From contig JACSVZ010000002.1 in assembly GCA_014706295.1 (NCBI GenBank), forward strand, positions 50,990,717 through 51,054,716: a stretch of DNA of 64,000 bases. The letters run 5' to 3'. Shown piece by piece: positions 14,035 through 27,750 of this stretch (position 1 is its first letter; every line of letters begins with the position of its first letter). A program made the translations under genes and the position numbers. This DNA comes from Lycocorax pyrrhopterus obiensis. Taxonomy: Eukaryota > Chordata > Aves > Passeriformes > Paradisaeidae. The notes beneath the pieces are model-generated. The model had not been told where the DNA came from and did not search any database. It saw only the letters and a list, made by a program, of their open reading frames with translations.

Positions 14035-17000
14035 ATTTGCAATTCATGATGTTTGGAAAGCACATAAGCCTTCTAAAATGGGACAAACAACTTTAAATGC
14101 CTTTTAAAATCTAACAAACAAAACCGACATTTCAAACAGTATGCTTGTTCATAAAATTCGTCCTTTTTTGTGCTTTTTACAACAGCTTAAATTTCAAAAT
14201 TGCTTAAAGAACATAAACCATTTTCAGTAAACATGTAGTCACTGGGGCTTTAAATGAGCTTTTAATAATTATTTGTAGTAATAAATAACTATGACTTGAA
14301 TATTCAAGGATAAGTAATACATTAGTATTGTGAATAGAGCCAATTGTATTGTTCACAGTCAATTTTTAATTAGTCACGCCAAAATTAGTACATTTAATGT
14401 AATTTTGTAGGTAGCTGAACTGAACAGCCGATATTAAATAGCTTGCTAAAGATCACATACAGCCAAACTGTAATATATTGAACCCTCTCCAAATCTCTAG
14501 CATTATTTCCACTGGGGTAGATTTTTAAGAACATAAGAGGGAAATCCACATTTGTCTTTCAATTTTTAATTTAGGCCAGAAAATAAGTTATCAGAAAAGT
14601 TGAATACACATTTATTATCAACTAAGATAAGAATAACAATTTTTCACCAGAGATAATAAATACAGAGTGATTCTAATATGTTAAAGAAGCGTGTTTAGGA
14701 AGTTTGAATTTTAATGGTGGAACATAATAATTAAAAAATTATAAATGGTGCTTCACTGTAACACAACATATTAAAGAGTAGCAGGGTGCATTAAATGAAG
14801 AACAAAGACTGAAGCAGAAAACTAAACTACCATCATAAAGTTCATGTAGATTAAAGCATCCACCTCAGGTGGTTCTGACAATGGAATGCAGGAAAACAGA
14901 ATGGGATACACTCATGCAATTTTTTCTTAAATTGCATATATGTTTGTTTTTTTTCCAATACATATTTTTAGTGTAAACCCTAAACATATAAGAGTAGGAT
15001 TCCTAATTAATTTTATTTTTGAATGATCCGTGCACTTTGTAGAATTCCTCTTTTATTTTCATTGTATTTTTGAAACAGTCTTAGGCTTATGATGAAAGCA
15101 AAACTATTTATTTCACTAAGCAAGAACATCTTACATAGTTTGCAAGCTTCTGAGATGTTGAAAGTTAATGAAACTGCAGATCAATAGGATTAGAAATGTG
15201 AGTCACAATCATTGTGATCTGTAGAGCAGTAAACTCTAAGGCGGTTTTTGAAACTGCTAATAATCAGATTGTTCCTGCCTTGCATCTCCTGAAAGTAGCA
15301 AGGCAGTAAATGAAGTGAATTTTGTAAATGAGACTAGTTTCAGAGCAGTTTCATGAAAAATTATGGGCAAGGAGTAATGTTCAGTATGTCACACTCCAAA
15401 GAATAAAAAAGATGTTGGATGAAACAAATTTCCTTAAGGATGCTCTCTGAATGTTGGTATCAACCTCTTCAAAGACTTATTTTTTTTTCAGCTCAGTAAA
15501 ATCTGAGTTAGTCCTGAAATTCCATGGGAGTCCTTACGCATTTGTTCTTGACTGTGAAAACAAATCTAAAGGGTGAAATGCAAAGACTTGGATAGCTGCC
15601 TCGCTGTAATGACGTGCTGAGAATACATTCATTAGTCAGAGCCTGTCTCAAATACATTCAAGTAAAGAATAAAATGGAATCTACAGTAACTGCTAATACA
15701 TTTGCCATAGCAGTATTATAATGAATACTTTCAAAAGATATTAGAATCACGGCAAACTTCTTTGACCCAATTAAGGAAAGTTTTACTGCAAAATTTCCAT
15801 GAAGACCCTTGGTTGCAAGTACTTTTCTGCTTTCTCAATCAAATGTGACTTTTGAAAATCTGTCTTTATTAATTTTAAATTACAAGGTCATTCAGATGCC
15901 ACAATATTAATTAAACAACGTATGTATGCAAACGAAATCAATTTTTTGAGTGCCAGTTACAGTGCCTGAATATAACTGTGAAAGTCATCAGTGAAAAGCT
16001 AAAAAGACCTTGCATGTGGCATAACCTAGTAAGTACTTGCCTACTGCAGGTCCAAGCATGGAACAGAGACAACTACAGAACTCTTCGAATTTCACATGCT
16101 TTTATGACTTTCAGGAATATTTTTCTACAGGTGGATAGTACCAACAATGGATTTTGGATCTTTGTTTGAACTTCAAAATATTGAAGCACTAAATAAATTT
16201 AGTTCTGTTGAACACATTTTTAATGACTGCACGTGTATGCACTTGTGGTTGTGCCATTTTGTAGAACCACCCCAGTAGCTGATGGCACATTTCAAAAACA
16301 ATTTTTGACTAAACAAGTATTCCACTTACCAAGTGATAGGTGGATATGATATTTTTATACTTCTGGGCACTAACATGAGATATGACCATAGTCTTTTTGC
16401 TAATATTTGTAGGATTCTTGAAAAGATCACTCACTGCATTTATAAAGACCTGTCCTATTTGACTTTTGTTGAGATCATAAATATAAAAAATCTCTTTAAA
16501 AATGAAATAGGAATATATAACTGACAAAAATAGCCCCACTATTCTCCGAAAGATTTAAGCTTCATTTGTTATTCCAGTTGTATAATTCCTCAGTGACCTT
16601 TCTTCAACATGCGTCAAGATATGCAGTATTCCATCTTTGTGGTATCTAGAGATTTTTCATCAAATATCTACAGAATAACTGAGTCACTACCAGCATGAGC
16701 ACTGTTTACTGACTCCATGATTTTTAAGACATTCAAATAATAAAAGGCTCTTCTTCCTTTCCAGTTGTGTTCTCCCCTCTACTTCAGTCAAGTTCTCGTG
16801 TGAATTGTGAATGTGCAATCAAAAAAAAAGCAACATGTAAAAGCTCTTATCAAGTCAACAGGGAACACGAATTGCAAAGACAATAAGTATAAATAAGAGA
16901 GTATAAAAAATGCAAGGGGGTCAGACTCCGGGCAACTTGTTCCTATGAATGAAAATCATGGGAATATGGGATCTGAACATCTTGTTCCAAAATTCTACTC

Positions 17001-17891
17001 CATTTTGTTTTGATGTCAGTGAAACCACAAAAGGCCTAATTAATTACAAAAAAAAAAAAAATCATTTACTCCAAAGCTCCACAGAAACCCCCAAACTTAC
17101 AGAATCAAATATAAAAATCGGTTTTGAAAAAGCTGACTAAAAAATGCCAAGCAAGTACAGAAAGTGTTTTGGGAAGTCTGGTCAGTAAGAATAATAAACA
17201 TTAGGTGTAAGAAGCAGATGAAGCATTTTAAAACACCACTAAAGCTTGCTTCTTTTTGAGGAATCATCTACTTGGAAAAAGATTTACAGGGAAATATCCT
17301 TAGTACCCTCTAGAGAGAATTTTTGCTGTTATAGATTAAAGCAAAATACTTCCTACACAAATACAAAAACCTCATGCACACTGCTATTCTACACCACTAT
17401 TTGACTTGTTTTTATCGATAAATAGAAATTTGCTTACCAAAGGTTTTTTAGTCATTGTATATTACTAGTCAGAGCATCTAATCTCACTTGGATTTGTTGG
17501 ACAAGATCAAATGATAAGCATGCAGGTCTCACTCCAGAGGCAGAAAGTCTGTAAAACCACTTCTCAGGATCAGTTGAGTTATGCATGCATTTGGGATGAT
17601 GGGCAATGAACTCAAAGAGACTAAGAGTATCCTTTATTTCCATGGCAACAGATCCAGTTTCTCTTTTCTCCAGTTTGTAATATAACCTTGACAGTGACCA
17701 TCATTCCTCAACAGTCTTGTATTTCCTTTCTTCATTCATAAACACAGGATTTTTTTAACAGCTGCATGGTTAGTATTTATGCTAGTTCTCCCATCTTGGA
17801 TAAATTGCTCTGTCTTAAGGAAAGAAAACCACCACCACCACCACACCTCCACAAAAGAAAAAAAAAGAATTAAAAATGTCAAAGGATTGTG

Positions 17892-17917
17892 GCCATTCAG
17901 TGAATAAGCTGAATGGC
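17892..17917. repeat. Short perfect inverted repeat (9-bp arms, 8-nt loop)
   Basis: Arms GCCATTCAG and CTGAATGGC are exact reverse complements separated by TGAATAAG. No pyrimidine-rich terminator or structured-RNA context is visible. Arms of this length can arise by chance in a window of this size. Confidence 0.75.
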
Positions 17918-18964
17918 AGTGTCTTTGACAGGACTTAATAACCCAAAATGGTCTAGCAATTTGCTGGTTAACTACCAATTACCTCCTAAAGATATCACCA
18001 ATATAAAATATTCAGTACTGCATTATCAAACCTTCTCCACCCCAAACTAAACCCAAAGCAGACATACTTTGACTCTTACAAGGTAATTTAATACAAACTG
18101 GGCAGTAAGCCAGTTGCCATCAGCAATCCACACTGGAGATTTGTGCATCGCCAACTTGTTACTTCCTGCTGCAAAGTACTATACAGGTAAGTTCAGTGCT
18201 TAGCTGGTAAGTGAAAAACAAGGCTTTAAACCTTCTCTTTCAGCTTCACGGTTCTGTTTTGCCAATTTATGCAGATACATCAGCTCTACACCACTGACTG
18301 TGAGATTCGATAAAGTTCTTTCTTTGGAAGACATAAGCCTTTAAAATCTGCTTCATAATTTACAAAAGCATCACTAATAAAAGTTCTTGTTAGAGCTGTA
18401 GATTGCCACTTTTATATGATGAGATTTGTTGTCTTCAGTAGAAGGCGATAACAACCTGGGACTGCAGGCATGCAAGGATTTAATTGGCAGCCCTAGACAC
18501 AAAGGGCTACCTGCAGCTTGCTTAAATAGTAGAAGCAGCAGACTGTAATTATAATTGGAGCTCCAATCAGGTTTCATACGTGTGACAGAATTTACAATCA
18601 GCACTGAGAATCATTCTCCACTCAGACCATACAAATCAGACAGGCCTTTTTCTAAATAATATATTTTTGTTCTGTGTCCCACTTTCAAAAATACTACATT
18701 TGGTGATATCTGGTTTTCTTATTCCTGTTATGCATCTATGACTCATTAAATCAGATTTCAAAAGTTATTCATGTTCATAATTATCTAGATAAGTAGATAT
18801 CTCTGAAAAGGGAATCAGTTGTCTGACTATCATCAGAATCAATAGCATTTAGGCAATTTTTTGCCTAAGGTTGTTTACAATATTAACAGGTGCTCATTTA
18901 CATACTTAAAACATTGAAATGTGACTGAAAATTTGTCTAATATTTAGAGGTGTAGGAGAAAAAA

Positions 18965-19405
18965 GGGAGGAGGCCACCAGGATGATCAGAGGGATTGAGC
19001 ACCTCTCGCATGAGGAAAGGCTGAGAGAAATGGATTTTTCAGCCTGGAAATAGAAGGCTTACAGGTGACCTAATTGTCGCTTTCCAGTAACTTAAAGGAG
19101 CCTACAAAGAATATGGAGAGGGATACTTTACAAGGACAAGGGAGAATGGGTTTAAACTGAAAGAGGGCAAGTTTAGATCAGATGTTAGGAAGAATTTCTT
19201 TACTGTGAGGGTGGTGAGACACTGGAACAGGTTGCCTAGAGAAGTTGCGGATGCCCCGTCCCTGGAAGCGTTTAAGGCCAGGCTGGATGTGAATATGAGC
19301 AACCTGGTCTAGTGGAGCATATCACTGTCCAGGACAGAGGGATTGGAACTACATCAATCTTCCCTTCCAATCCAAGACATTCTATAATTCTATGATTCTA
19401 TGATT
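18965..19405 (+). mobile_element. CR1 LINE, 5'-truncated, with complete 3' tail
   Basis: The plus strand carries GATGATCAGAGGGATTGAGC, then the CR1 ORF2 end, then the 3' untranslated region ending in ATTCTATAATTCTATGATTCTATGATTTT, the diagnostic CR1 tail of imperfect 8-bp repeats. The last coding stretch reads GFKLKEGKFRSDVRKNFFTV, then RHWNRLPREVADAP, then ARLDVNMSNLV and a TAG stop, so the natural ORF2 stop is preserved. Only the C-terminal part of ORF2 is present, with no endonuclease or catalytic reverse transcriptase region, so the copy is immobile. It lies antisense to the host gene. Confidence 0.96.
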
Positions 19406-19749
19406 TTAAAGAGGAAAATCACAGATTTTCTCATGGAAAATCCACCAAGGAGCATCAGTAAGTCACTCCCCAAAGAAAGGAAAGCCTCTGAAAACAGTGT
19501 GGCTTGTTGGTGGCACCAGGAATTTACCTTTTCTTATTTCTATTTTTTCTTTCCTGTGCAGATGTGCTGAATTGTGGCTGTGGACAATAAGCACATTCAT
19601 ACACCCAGAAGCACAGCCAGGACCCCCTCAAGAAATAGGTTAAATTGATAGAAGTGCAATTCCAGTAGTAGCATTCTCCACTATTTAGAAGTAGGATTAT
19701 TTTCACACACCAGAAAAGCATATGTGTTTATTTTTCACATCACAATTCA

Positions 19750-19765
19750 ACACACACACACACAG
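19750..19765. repeat. (CA)n microsatellite, short
   Basis: An uninterrupted ACACACACACACACA tract followed by GACATA. Short, but a possible polymorphic marker. Confidence 0.85.
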
Positions 19766-21856
19766 ACATATTTGTGATTTCTAATGCCATCAATAGACTG
19801 CATTATTTTTAGTGTTCTAAAACCATAGAGCTCTAATCAGTACTGTCTCGTGATTAGTACTGGTTAACATTCTTCCCAACTTTCACTGCTTCTTGAAATG
19901 CCTGCCCTTCCCCTCCTATCAGTATTTTTTTTCACTTACTGGTACCAAAAACCTTGTGTCTTGACCTACTAAAGCTAGTAAAGGAGGGCCATATAGAATA
20001 CAGGTATAATTTTCACTTTTGAGTGTGTCTGTAATAGCTTTCTTCTGGGTCTTCAACAGAAATTTCCTTCTCCAAAAGTGTTTCCTTTAGAGTCAAGATC
20101 TATACTATGTAGGGGATTTCCTCTATTTTTATTTGAATTTTCTGGAATATTCAGAGACTGGTGCAATTTGCTTCAGAGTAAGACTCAGGTAACAGTATGA
20201 CTACTATACTTAGTGAAAAAGGAAATAAATAATATACTCACAGAGTGAGAGACAATAGAGTTCCATAAAGTCAATTTACTCCTTCCCCTGTCCATGCACG
20301 TTTACTTTCTATAGTACATATTCTTCCTTATTCTTTGTTCTTTCTTGGTTTTAAACATCAATAAAAGTAAAGTAAATGTATTGAAAAATTTGATGTTCTC
20401 TTTTCTGCTGCATGGAAACATTGGATTTAGTGCTTGCAAGAAAATAAAGCAAAAGAGATTAAGTTTCTATGCTCTATTTTTTGAGAAACTTCTAGATATA
20501 TATTCTGTGGCTAAGATCTTCAGCTTAACAAGAGATTTATGTTGTTACAAGAGGAGCACTTTTCAAGACTTCATTTATTTTTCAGTGGATAGACATTTCT
20601 CATATTTAATAGGCCTTTGCTCAAAAGCTGAACTTATTCCAGCAAGACTCATGCCCCCATACATACATTCCTAAACTGCCATTACCATGCATTTCATCTT
20701 TTATTTGCTTGCACATTGTACCAACTTTCTGCCTGCACCTGTTTTCCTTCAGGACATCAATCTATCTCCAGTATTTCTGCTTGTACTGTTGTATAAAATG
20801 TGTTGGTGGATTGGCATATTGGCATATCATAACATCACTGACATTACTGAAAACTGATCACAGAAAGTCACCATTATTTTACTTGGTCTGATTCGTCTAA
20901 CCCTCAAATCATTTGAATGAAATAAACAAAACTTTAAACGTGATAAAAAAAGCATAAATCTCAAAGAGTTAATGGGCAATGATGATCGACTCCCTTCAGT
21001 TCTGCCAGTTGTATAAAGGGAATGTGAACTCAGTCATGTCTCCTCGTTCATAGTACAAGAGAGCTGATGAAATAATAAAGAATTTCAATCATGTACTAAA
21101 TACCAGAGAAAGGTTTATAATTGCCCGGCATCTAATTTTTTTTTTTACTTGTTACAAGTACTTCTTTTCTTTGCTCATGTTTATAAATTTTGCATATCTG
21201 TGTTCTTTGTTCGTATATTGACTTATAAACATTCCAGATTTAGCAATCCAAGATATGAAGGCTGTTGAAATATAAGACCCACTCCAACTCTTTTATTTCC
21301 ATTTCATGTGTTTACCATTATTTCGTAGGTCTGACTTGAGAGAATACCTGAAGATGAATGTTGAAGACACATAAAAATCACATTATACTCTGAGTTACTT
21401 GGAATTTCCTCTGTGTTCTCCTCGTGGATTTGTATTGGAGTTTACAATAGAACTATAATCATGAGAAGAAAGATTTCAAAACACACTCAACACTCTTTCA
21501 ACAAGAAATGCAAATTTGAGCATCCTGTCTTGTGGTCATACATGCAAAAGAAAACCCCAAACCCAACAAACAACAAATGGACAGTAAAACTGAAGCCCTG
21601 ACATACTAAAAATCTGCAGTAAAGACTGGCAAAAATACAAATACAACCAAACATCGTTGTTACTTATTTATATGCAAGAAGTTTCAGACTTGCAAGAATG
21701 ATGTCAGCAGGGACTTCAGTCTTTTATTTTTCAGGTAACAGATAACATGAATTGCCATTAGTTGGGTCTCATTTATTTGTTGTGACACCTAATAACTCAG
21801 CATTGGTTTTGCTGAACAAATTTGAATTTGAGCTGTAGAAACATTCTCCCCCACCC

Positions 21857-21875
21857 AAAAAAAAAAAAAAAAAAA
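21857..21875. repeat. Poly(A) run, 19 bases
   Basis: Nineteen consecutive A residues follow CCCCCACCC and precede GGGTG. I see no retrocopy or SINE body upstream, so this is a simple homopolymer. Confidence 0.9.
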
Positions 21876-24800
21876 GGGTGACCCCTTTCTATCTGACAAT
21901 ACTTGTAATTATGATACTTCAGATTTTAAATGGCAGTGACACTACCCAGTAAGTCTGACCACGACCATAGCAGCTGTTAATGAAAACAATCCACACAGTT
22001 ATAACAGTGGGTAACTTGATGAAAAATGTAGACATACAGGTCTTAAAGACCTTTAAGAAAGGAAGGTTCACAGAATAGTCCAGGAAATGTGAAACACAGG
22101 AAAGTAATTTTTCTCCTTGAATTCCCTCCTCCTTCCACTACCTCTAATTTTATGGAATTTTAGACCAACACAACTTTTCCAAACAAATGAGTTCTACTCC
22201 AGGAGGAAGACTTCATATGTTTTGTACAGAAAGGGAGGACTTTCTATACGTCTCAGACAGGTGTCTCACAGGAAACTTACTGCATATTCCCTTCATCTTT
22301 GCTTGTCAGAAAAAGCAGCACAGAGTGAATTGACAGATACTTGCTGCAAACATTTGATCTCAATGAAAATTTAGCACTCATACTAAAAACTCTCCCATCC
22401 TTGAGCCAGTGAAAAGGAGAGGGAAAGTAGACAGAATTAAAAAGAAATGTCATAGGAACAAGTCAAAATTATGTCTCTAATCAAATATTTCCTATGGACA
22501 TCAGGCAGCTATTAGGTGGTTTGGTGAAAGCTCAGGATGCTTCACAAAAGCCCTTTATCTCCAACAGTGCAAATGAGGTTAATGGACTCATTTTCACTCT
22601 GTGATTCACTTCCTCTGTTCTGTTTCTTTGTTTTATGCAGATAATTGGAAACAACAAAGGAACATCATTCTCTAGAGCTTAGTAGGGAAGTTCACTTCTT
22701 TCCAAAAACACAAATTCAAGAGAAGAAAAAGAAGGAAAACAAAACCAGTGGGCAGAAAATAATAGTTATACAGAAGGGTAATAGGCAATTAGCACCCACC
22801 CTCCCACATACACCAGCACACATTGACACAATCTACAGAAATGCCTGACCTTAACACAGCTTCCCCTAACTCTTTAGGCTTGAATAAAACATCACTGCTG
22901 TCTGTCCCTGGGGAGGATCTCAGTAGTACTGGGAGATGGCACTGGACAGGCACAAAGTGAGGGGTAAAAAAATACTTTAACACTACCAAAAAGAATATTC
23001 TCTGATGGAGAAATAAAGAATACTCTTACGGTTTACTTACAATTTTTCAAAACTAGAAAAGTTAGTTCTATGAGCAGAAGTCACAAAATATTCTGATTTC
23101 CACATCTCCTTTATTCAAAAGTTGCTGCAAGCATTGTGAAAATCTGGCTCTGCTGGTCAATGACAACCATTTTTGAGAAAATATTGTACTGCAGTACTGA
23201 AATGCAACTCCTAAATCTTTTCTTCTGCAAAGACAGTAACATTGCCTGTAACATACATTTGCTGTATTGACACCGGGAAACAGGAATATAAAGAGGCTCA
23301 CTTATTTTGGGATCAGAGAATGGGAAAATTTGGAGAACAAAACACTTGCATACATATAGTAGCCCCTTGAAAGATGAAGTAGGCCATCAAAGAGTGTTCA
23401 GAGCATGCTAGAAATGCTGTACAACCTCTCCAAACACAAATTCAATGGACTGAGCTTTCTCAGTATTTTGAAAGGTCAAGAAAACAGCAGTGGGATTGGA
23501 TGAATATCATAACACTGCTACCTTTAAATCTCATCATTTAACTTCTGGATCTGTTATATATGTTTATATTTCATAATACAAATGTTTAACAGTGTAAGTA
23601 TCTGTAACTATTGTATTCAGTTCTTTAGCAAAGAAACTGACGAGATTAATTTTCACAATGAAAATGTATAATCACAAAAGAATTGAATATTCTTTCTGCT
23701 AGCCATCTAGCATTGTGCAGAAACCAAACATACAATTTAAGAAGTTATCACTTCCTAGCCAACTATAGGTATTTGCAGAAAATAAGTGTTTGATGCTTTC
23801 TTATCTGAACATATTCCTAAGGAAACTAATGAAAACATCTTTGATGGTCCAAATGTTTGAGGTTCCCCAATATTCTCTTCTCTTCATCCTCTTCTTGCAA
23901 ATATTATTTATTAAAAGCCATGACTTGGTGTGCTTCTAAACACAAGTAAGGAGGATCGTGTACATTTGGGGGAATAGAACAAAAATACTTTTGCCGTATA
24001 AGATGCAGATCATGAATATAAAGATTAGGTTTCTAACATAGATCCAAAAGGCTGGCTTTAAGTTGCAGTCTTTAATATATTATTTACCCATATCTATGTC
24101 TATATCATCTATATATCATACATTTATATAGCAATTTTCATGTGGGACTTATAAATGGGTTCTGTAAATTAAACTTCCTCACTTTCACAGCTTCAGACAG
24201 TTAATGTAAGTACAGTGTTGCAAATGCAGATTTTGAAATAAACTTGGGACATGAAGGTTAGGATACCACTGTTCTTTTGACATACCTTTAGAAGACCTTT
24301 CAGAGGATGAGAGATATTAAGGAAAAACAAACATCCCATAGTTTGTGTAACAGGATCATGTATTTGCATGAACAGATGTGGGAATGAGACTTCAGGGAAT
24401 TCATGATTGACTTCCATATCCCACTAGAGAAAAATCTGCATGCACACTTGTTTCTAATGGAAGAATGGTGGAATTATAAAGTACAGGTCAGCAATCAAAA
24501 ATCAAGCAGATTTCATAGTCCAACTGAAATGACAACAAATCGACCTGACTTTTGACCGAGAAACAGTATAAAAACTACCTGGAGAAACCAGACAATCTAT
24601 CCCTCACAGACAAAGAAACAGATGTAAAAGACATTTCAGAAGAAATCAATCAATCAATCTCTCTCCAGAAATGTAATAGTGATCTGGGGATTTTGCCTAT
24701 CAAAGTTAACAGAATTTAACACTTGATGTATTATGTACAGCATTTCTTCTCACTGTCTCCTATGTGTGCTTTATAACTTCATTTCTTTAGAATGTCCCAG

Positions 24801-25932
24801 GCTGTTCTGACAAATTGAACATATACTTGGTTTAGTAACAAAATAATTTTCACACTTTAGCACGTGGAAATCGTCTGTGCTAGAACTCTTACTGGAGGCA
24901 ATAGGCTAAAAAAATAGTCTTAGCTGAATTATAGGTATTGGAAAATATGCATGTTACAGCACCAGGAAGTTTAACTCTTTTGACAGACGAACTTTACTTG
25001 ATAACAATTAATGAAAATAACCTTGAAATTATTTTTTTCTCTTTCTACTTAGTGTACTTCATATAACACTAAATTTTCCATCCCTTGAGTAATATTACGA
25101 CTACTTATAGTATCACATTTATATTTATTTATTTTTATTAGACATGCAACTTGTGAGTTTGAAACAAAAATCAATTTTTAACACTGATAAATTCTTCTTT
25201 TAAAATGTATGGTCTCTGTCTGAAAAACTCACGTTCAACCTCAAATGTGTGGGACACTTCAAAAGGGCAACCTGCAATTTTTTTGGATCAAAATATTTTT
25301 GACACACAAATGCACTTTTTAATATAGAAATTTAAATGTCAATTTAAAAAATCTAAGAGTTTTGATGGCCTTTTTTGATTTTCATAAATGCTAACATAGA
25401 AGAGCAAGCACAATAAATATTGAAGGCACAATTTTTGAGAACTCTTTTTAGTATATGGACTGTCAAAAGACCAAAAATATTAAACTAAGTCTTCAACCTA
25501 AGAGAGCTTCTTAATTATCCACAATTATGACAGCATTTAAAAAACAGCAAAAGGTTAAGACCTGTCCTAAACAATGATATTTGTTTTTCCTTCTTCAGGA
25601 TTTACAACTTGAAAAGTTAAGTTGATTTCTCCACTTGGTGCCTTTTATTTAAACTATTAAGATATCCCTTTCTCTGAAATGTTTAGAGATCCGAGAAATT
25701 ATTCCAAGTTAGATCGTACAGAACTTCTCAGGGTTTCCTTTGTAAGGACAAGGAGGTGTAAAAACGTTCTTAGAAGTGAAATTAAGTTTAGTATTGTACT
25801 CTTTGATGAGCAGCACCTTGGCATTCAATTCATAATAAGATCCGCATGAATGAATTACATCCTGAACTCCATTTCACCTGTTATAGACTAAAAGACAACA
25901 GCACTTTAGGCATGCATTTGTTTTGATATTTT

Positions 25933-25938
25933 TTTTAC
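25933..25938 (-). other. CNTNAP2: 5' splice donor of the CNTNAP2 exon
   Basis: On the minus strand the exon ends ...TTTGGAG and the intron begins GTAAAA at 25938. AG|GTAAAA is an acceptable donor although the +5 position is A rather than G. Reading past it gives a lysine-rich string and then a non-family tail, supporting the exon end at 25939. Confidence 0.85.
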
Positions 25939-26088
25939 CTCCAAAGAAATATTTTTCTCCAGTCTTGACTTGTAGAGGGCTGTTTGTTCGAACAGCTGAA
26001 GCTTCATCGCCATCAATGGTGAGGACAGCGAAATTTTCCTTAGCTAGGAATCGAACTTCATGCCACTGCCCATCATTGAGACCAGAGC
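25939..26088 (-). CDS. CNTNAP2: Internal exon of contactin-associated protein-like 2 (CASPR2), laminin G domain segment
   Basis: Seen: read on the minus strand, a 150-bp open segment lies between an acceptor (pyrimidine-rich tract ending TTCTTCATAG) and a donor (GGAG then GTAAAA). It starts with two bases that complete a split codon and ends with one base of the next, so both introns are phase 1 and the exon is symmetric. The peptide runs from about [18 protein letters not shown] through [10 protein letters not shown] to [10 protein letters not shown]. The WHEV strand and the late YFFGG are typical of a laminin G fold. Known: CASPR2 is a single-pass neurexin-family adhesion protein (discoidin, laminin G, EGF and fibrinogen-like modules) that clusters Kv1 channels at juxtaparanodes of myelinated axons. 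The peptide matches my memory of the second laminin G domain of CNTNAP2 rather than CNTNAP4 or CNTNAP5. Inference: it corresponds to about human residues 450-500, probably exon 9, but the numbering is from memory. The methionine upstream of the exon lies in intron and is not a start. Confidence 0.93.
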
Positions 26089-26112
26089 CTATGAAGAACA
26101 AAAAAACAGTGC
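26089..26112 (-). other. CNTNAP2: 3' splice acceptor and polypyrimidine tract of the CNTNAP2 exon
   Basis: On the minus strand a T-rich tract (GTTTTTTTGTTCTTCAT) is followed by AG at 26090-26089, immediately before the open exon frame. The frame carries a laminin G peptide only downstream of this AG, and residues encoded upstream (MFFI) have no family match. This fixes the exon start at 26088. Confidence 0.88.
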
Positions 26113-27750
26113 AACATTTTACTTACTCCAATATTTATGATCTCTAAGGGTTTCGCGTGTCTCTCTCCCAGGCTCATGATATAAGGTTTAATAAAGGGTA
26201 CTGCAGAAATGAAATCATTTTAGTGTGATAACAAGGTATTGTTATTAAAGTAACTATAACAGAGAAATCCACATTATATCATAAATACAAGTCTTGGAAC
26301 TACTGAAGTGTCCATGCTTGCAGGCATAATAGTATCTAACTACAGGTGTTATCACTCACCTTTCCTATCAAAAGGCCATATTCTGCATTTTACTAATAAA
26401 GGCTATGTCTTAACTGTTTCTATGATCAAGCTCAGAAGGAAAAGATATCGATTCATCCATTTAACTATAGTGAGTAACAGTGCCAAAGGGCACATTATGC
26501 TCATGTTAAGCTAGAACAAGTTAGATATTACCAAGAAAAGGGAAAGGAAAAATAGGAGGGGAAAAGGCTCATGTAGGTGGTGAACTCACAGCTAATCCTG
26601 TCATTGGGATGTGGGGCTACTCACAGAAGAGGAAGACGTTGTCACAGAGGCACTGCAAAACCAGCAAATGTCTGAAAACCCAACAATCTTAGGGGAGCAC
26701 CATCCTCCCAATACCGGCAGCAGTGGAGCAGATGGAATTGTGCATTCATTCAGATATTTTAAAACCCCCTGAATTTATATACTTCTAATATTGTCTCCAG
26801 CAGCTGGCAGAAAGCCCGTTTGCCTGGCACATTAAGAACTGCAAAAGGGTACTAGTTTGTTCTACTCATTTCTGTGCAGACAGTTTATGTTGGGTCAGCA
26901 AATAAGTAGCAAATGCTGTAGTAAAGCAAATTGCAAGTTATGGCACCTCTTACTAGCAGCATTTTCTGCACCTAGATAAAGTCATCTTAGCAAAATGTCA
27001 TTTGCCAAAATAAACCACAATGCAAAGTAATAAGCTGTTTCTAAAATTAAATGGGATGCAAAATGTCAGCAGAAGTATAATGCAAGATAACTTTTCAAAA
27101 TATTCAAAAGAATGTTACTTTCTATGAACAAGGAATAATAGTCATGGCAAACAGACATACCTAAACATTTGATGAATATTTTTTCCTAGTGTTTTCACAT
27201 CTTTTTTTAAAATATGAGATCAAGTGGTGAAATAACATAGAGTGGTCTTCTCAAAATATTCTCAGAAAATTCATTAGTATGAATAAAAGTGGCAGAAGCC
27301 TCTTGAAAATGTATCAGTAAGAAATGTTTCTACTAACGCTTATAAACTTATTCAATCTAGAGTAAGAACAGATGAAAGACCTAGTATAGCAAATATGAGG
27401 GAATTTTTCTTTCTGTTTGTAAGCTCTTTCTCTTTCATTTTCATTACATTTGAAAAAGAAGAAACTGAAAAATGTATAATTATAACCCAGATAAAATTAA
27501 TTTCCACTGATAATTAACTTAGAAAGAAAAAGACACAATTTTTTATAGACTTCCAAACCAAAATTGTTACAGCATGTGCTACTACAACTGAAGCTTATCA
27601 GAACATACTTAAAACCCCAATATTCCAGTCTGAGATGACCTAATATTAAAAATTTATTTTATGTTTTTATGGAGGTATTCAGTATTACCTCAAACTGAAT
27701 AACAACGACTAGAGACTCCTGGACAAAATTAAGATTTGGCTATTAAAATA
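26113..27750 (-). other. CNTNAP2: Intron immediately upstream of the exon, no recognised element
   Basis: Acceptor-proximal intron of ordinary composition. I see no repeat family and no additional exon. Confidence 0.6.

Larger units (their letters stand above)
3671..18964 (-). other. CNTNAP2: Intron, AT-rich, apart from one microsatellite no recognised element
   Basis: A long stretch of intron with no coding exon that I can recognise. The part from about 12,300 to 15,200 is especially AT-rich and contains a CA/TA microsatellite, listed separately. A small hairpin lies at 17,892-17,917 and a short CCA run near 17,830. Open frames at 7,295-7,708 (minus) and elsewhere lack domains. Ancient, highly diverged repeats could be present but are beyond reading by eye. 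Confidence 0.6.
19406..25938 (-). other. CNTNAP2: Intron immediately downstream of the exon
   Basis: Donor-proximal intron. It contains a short CA repeat (about 19,750), an A19 run (21,857-21,875) and a short AATC repeat (about 24,645-24,660). I find no second exon with family similarity. It shows no CR1 or LTR, so the region just downstream of the exon is relatively repeat-poor. Confidence 0.6.

Noticed and set aside
24645..24660. AATCAATCAATCAATC short tetranucleotide repeat
   Set aside because: Fewer than four clean units; too short to list as a microsatellite with confidence.
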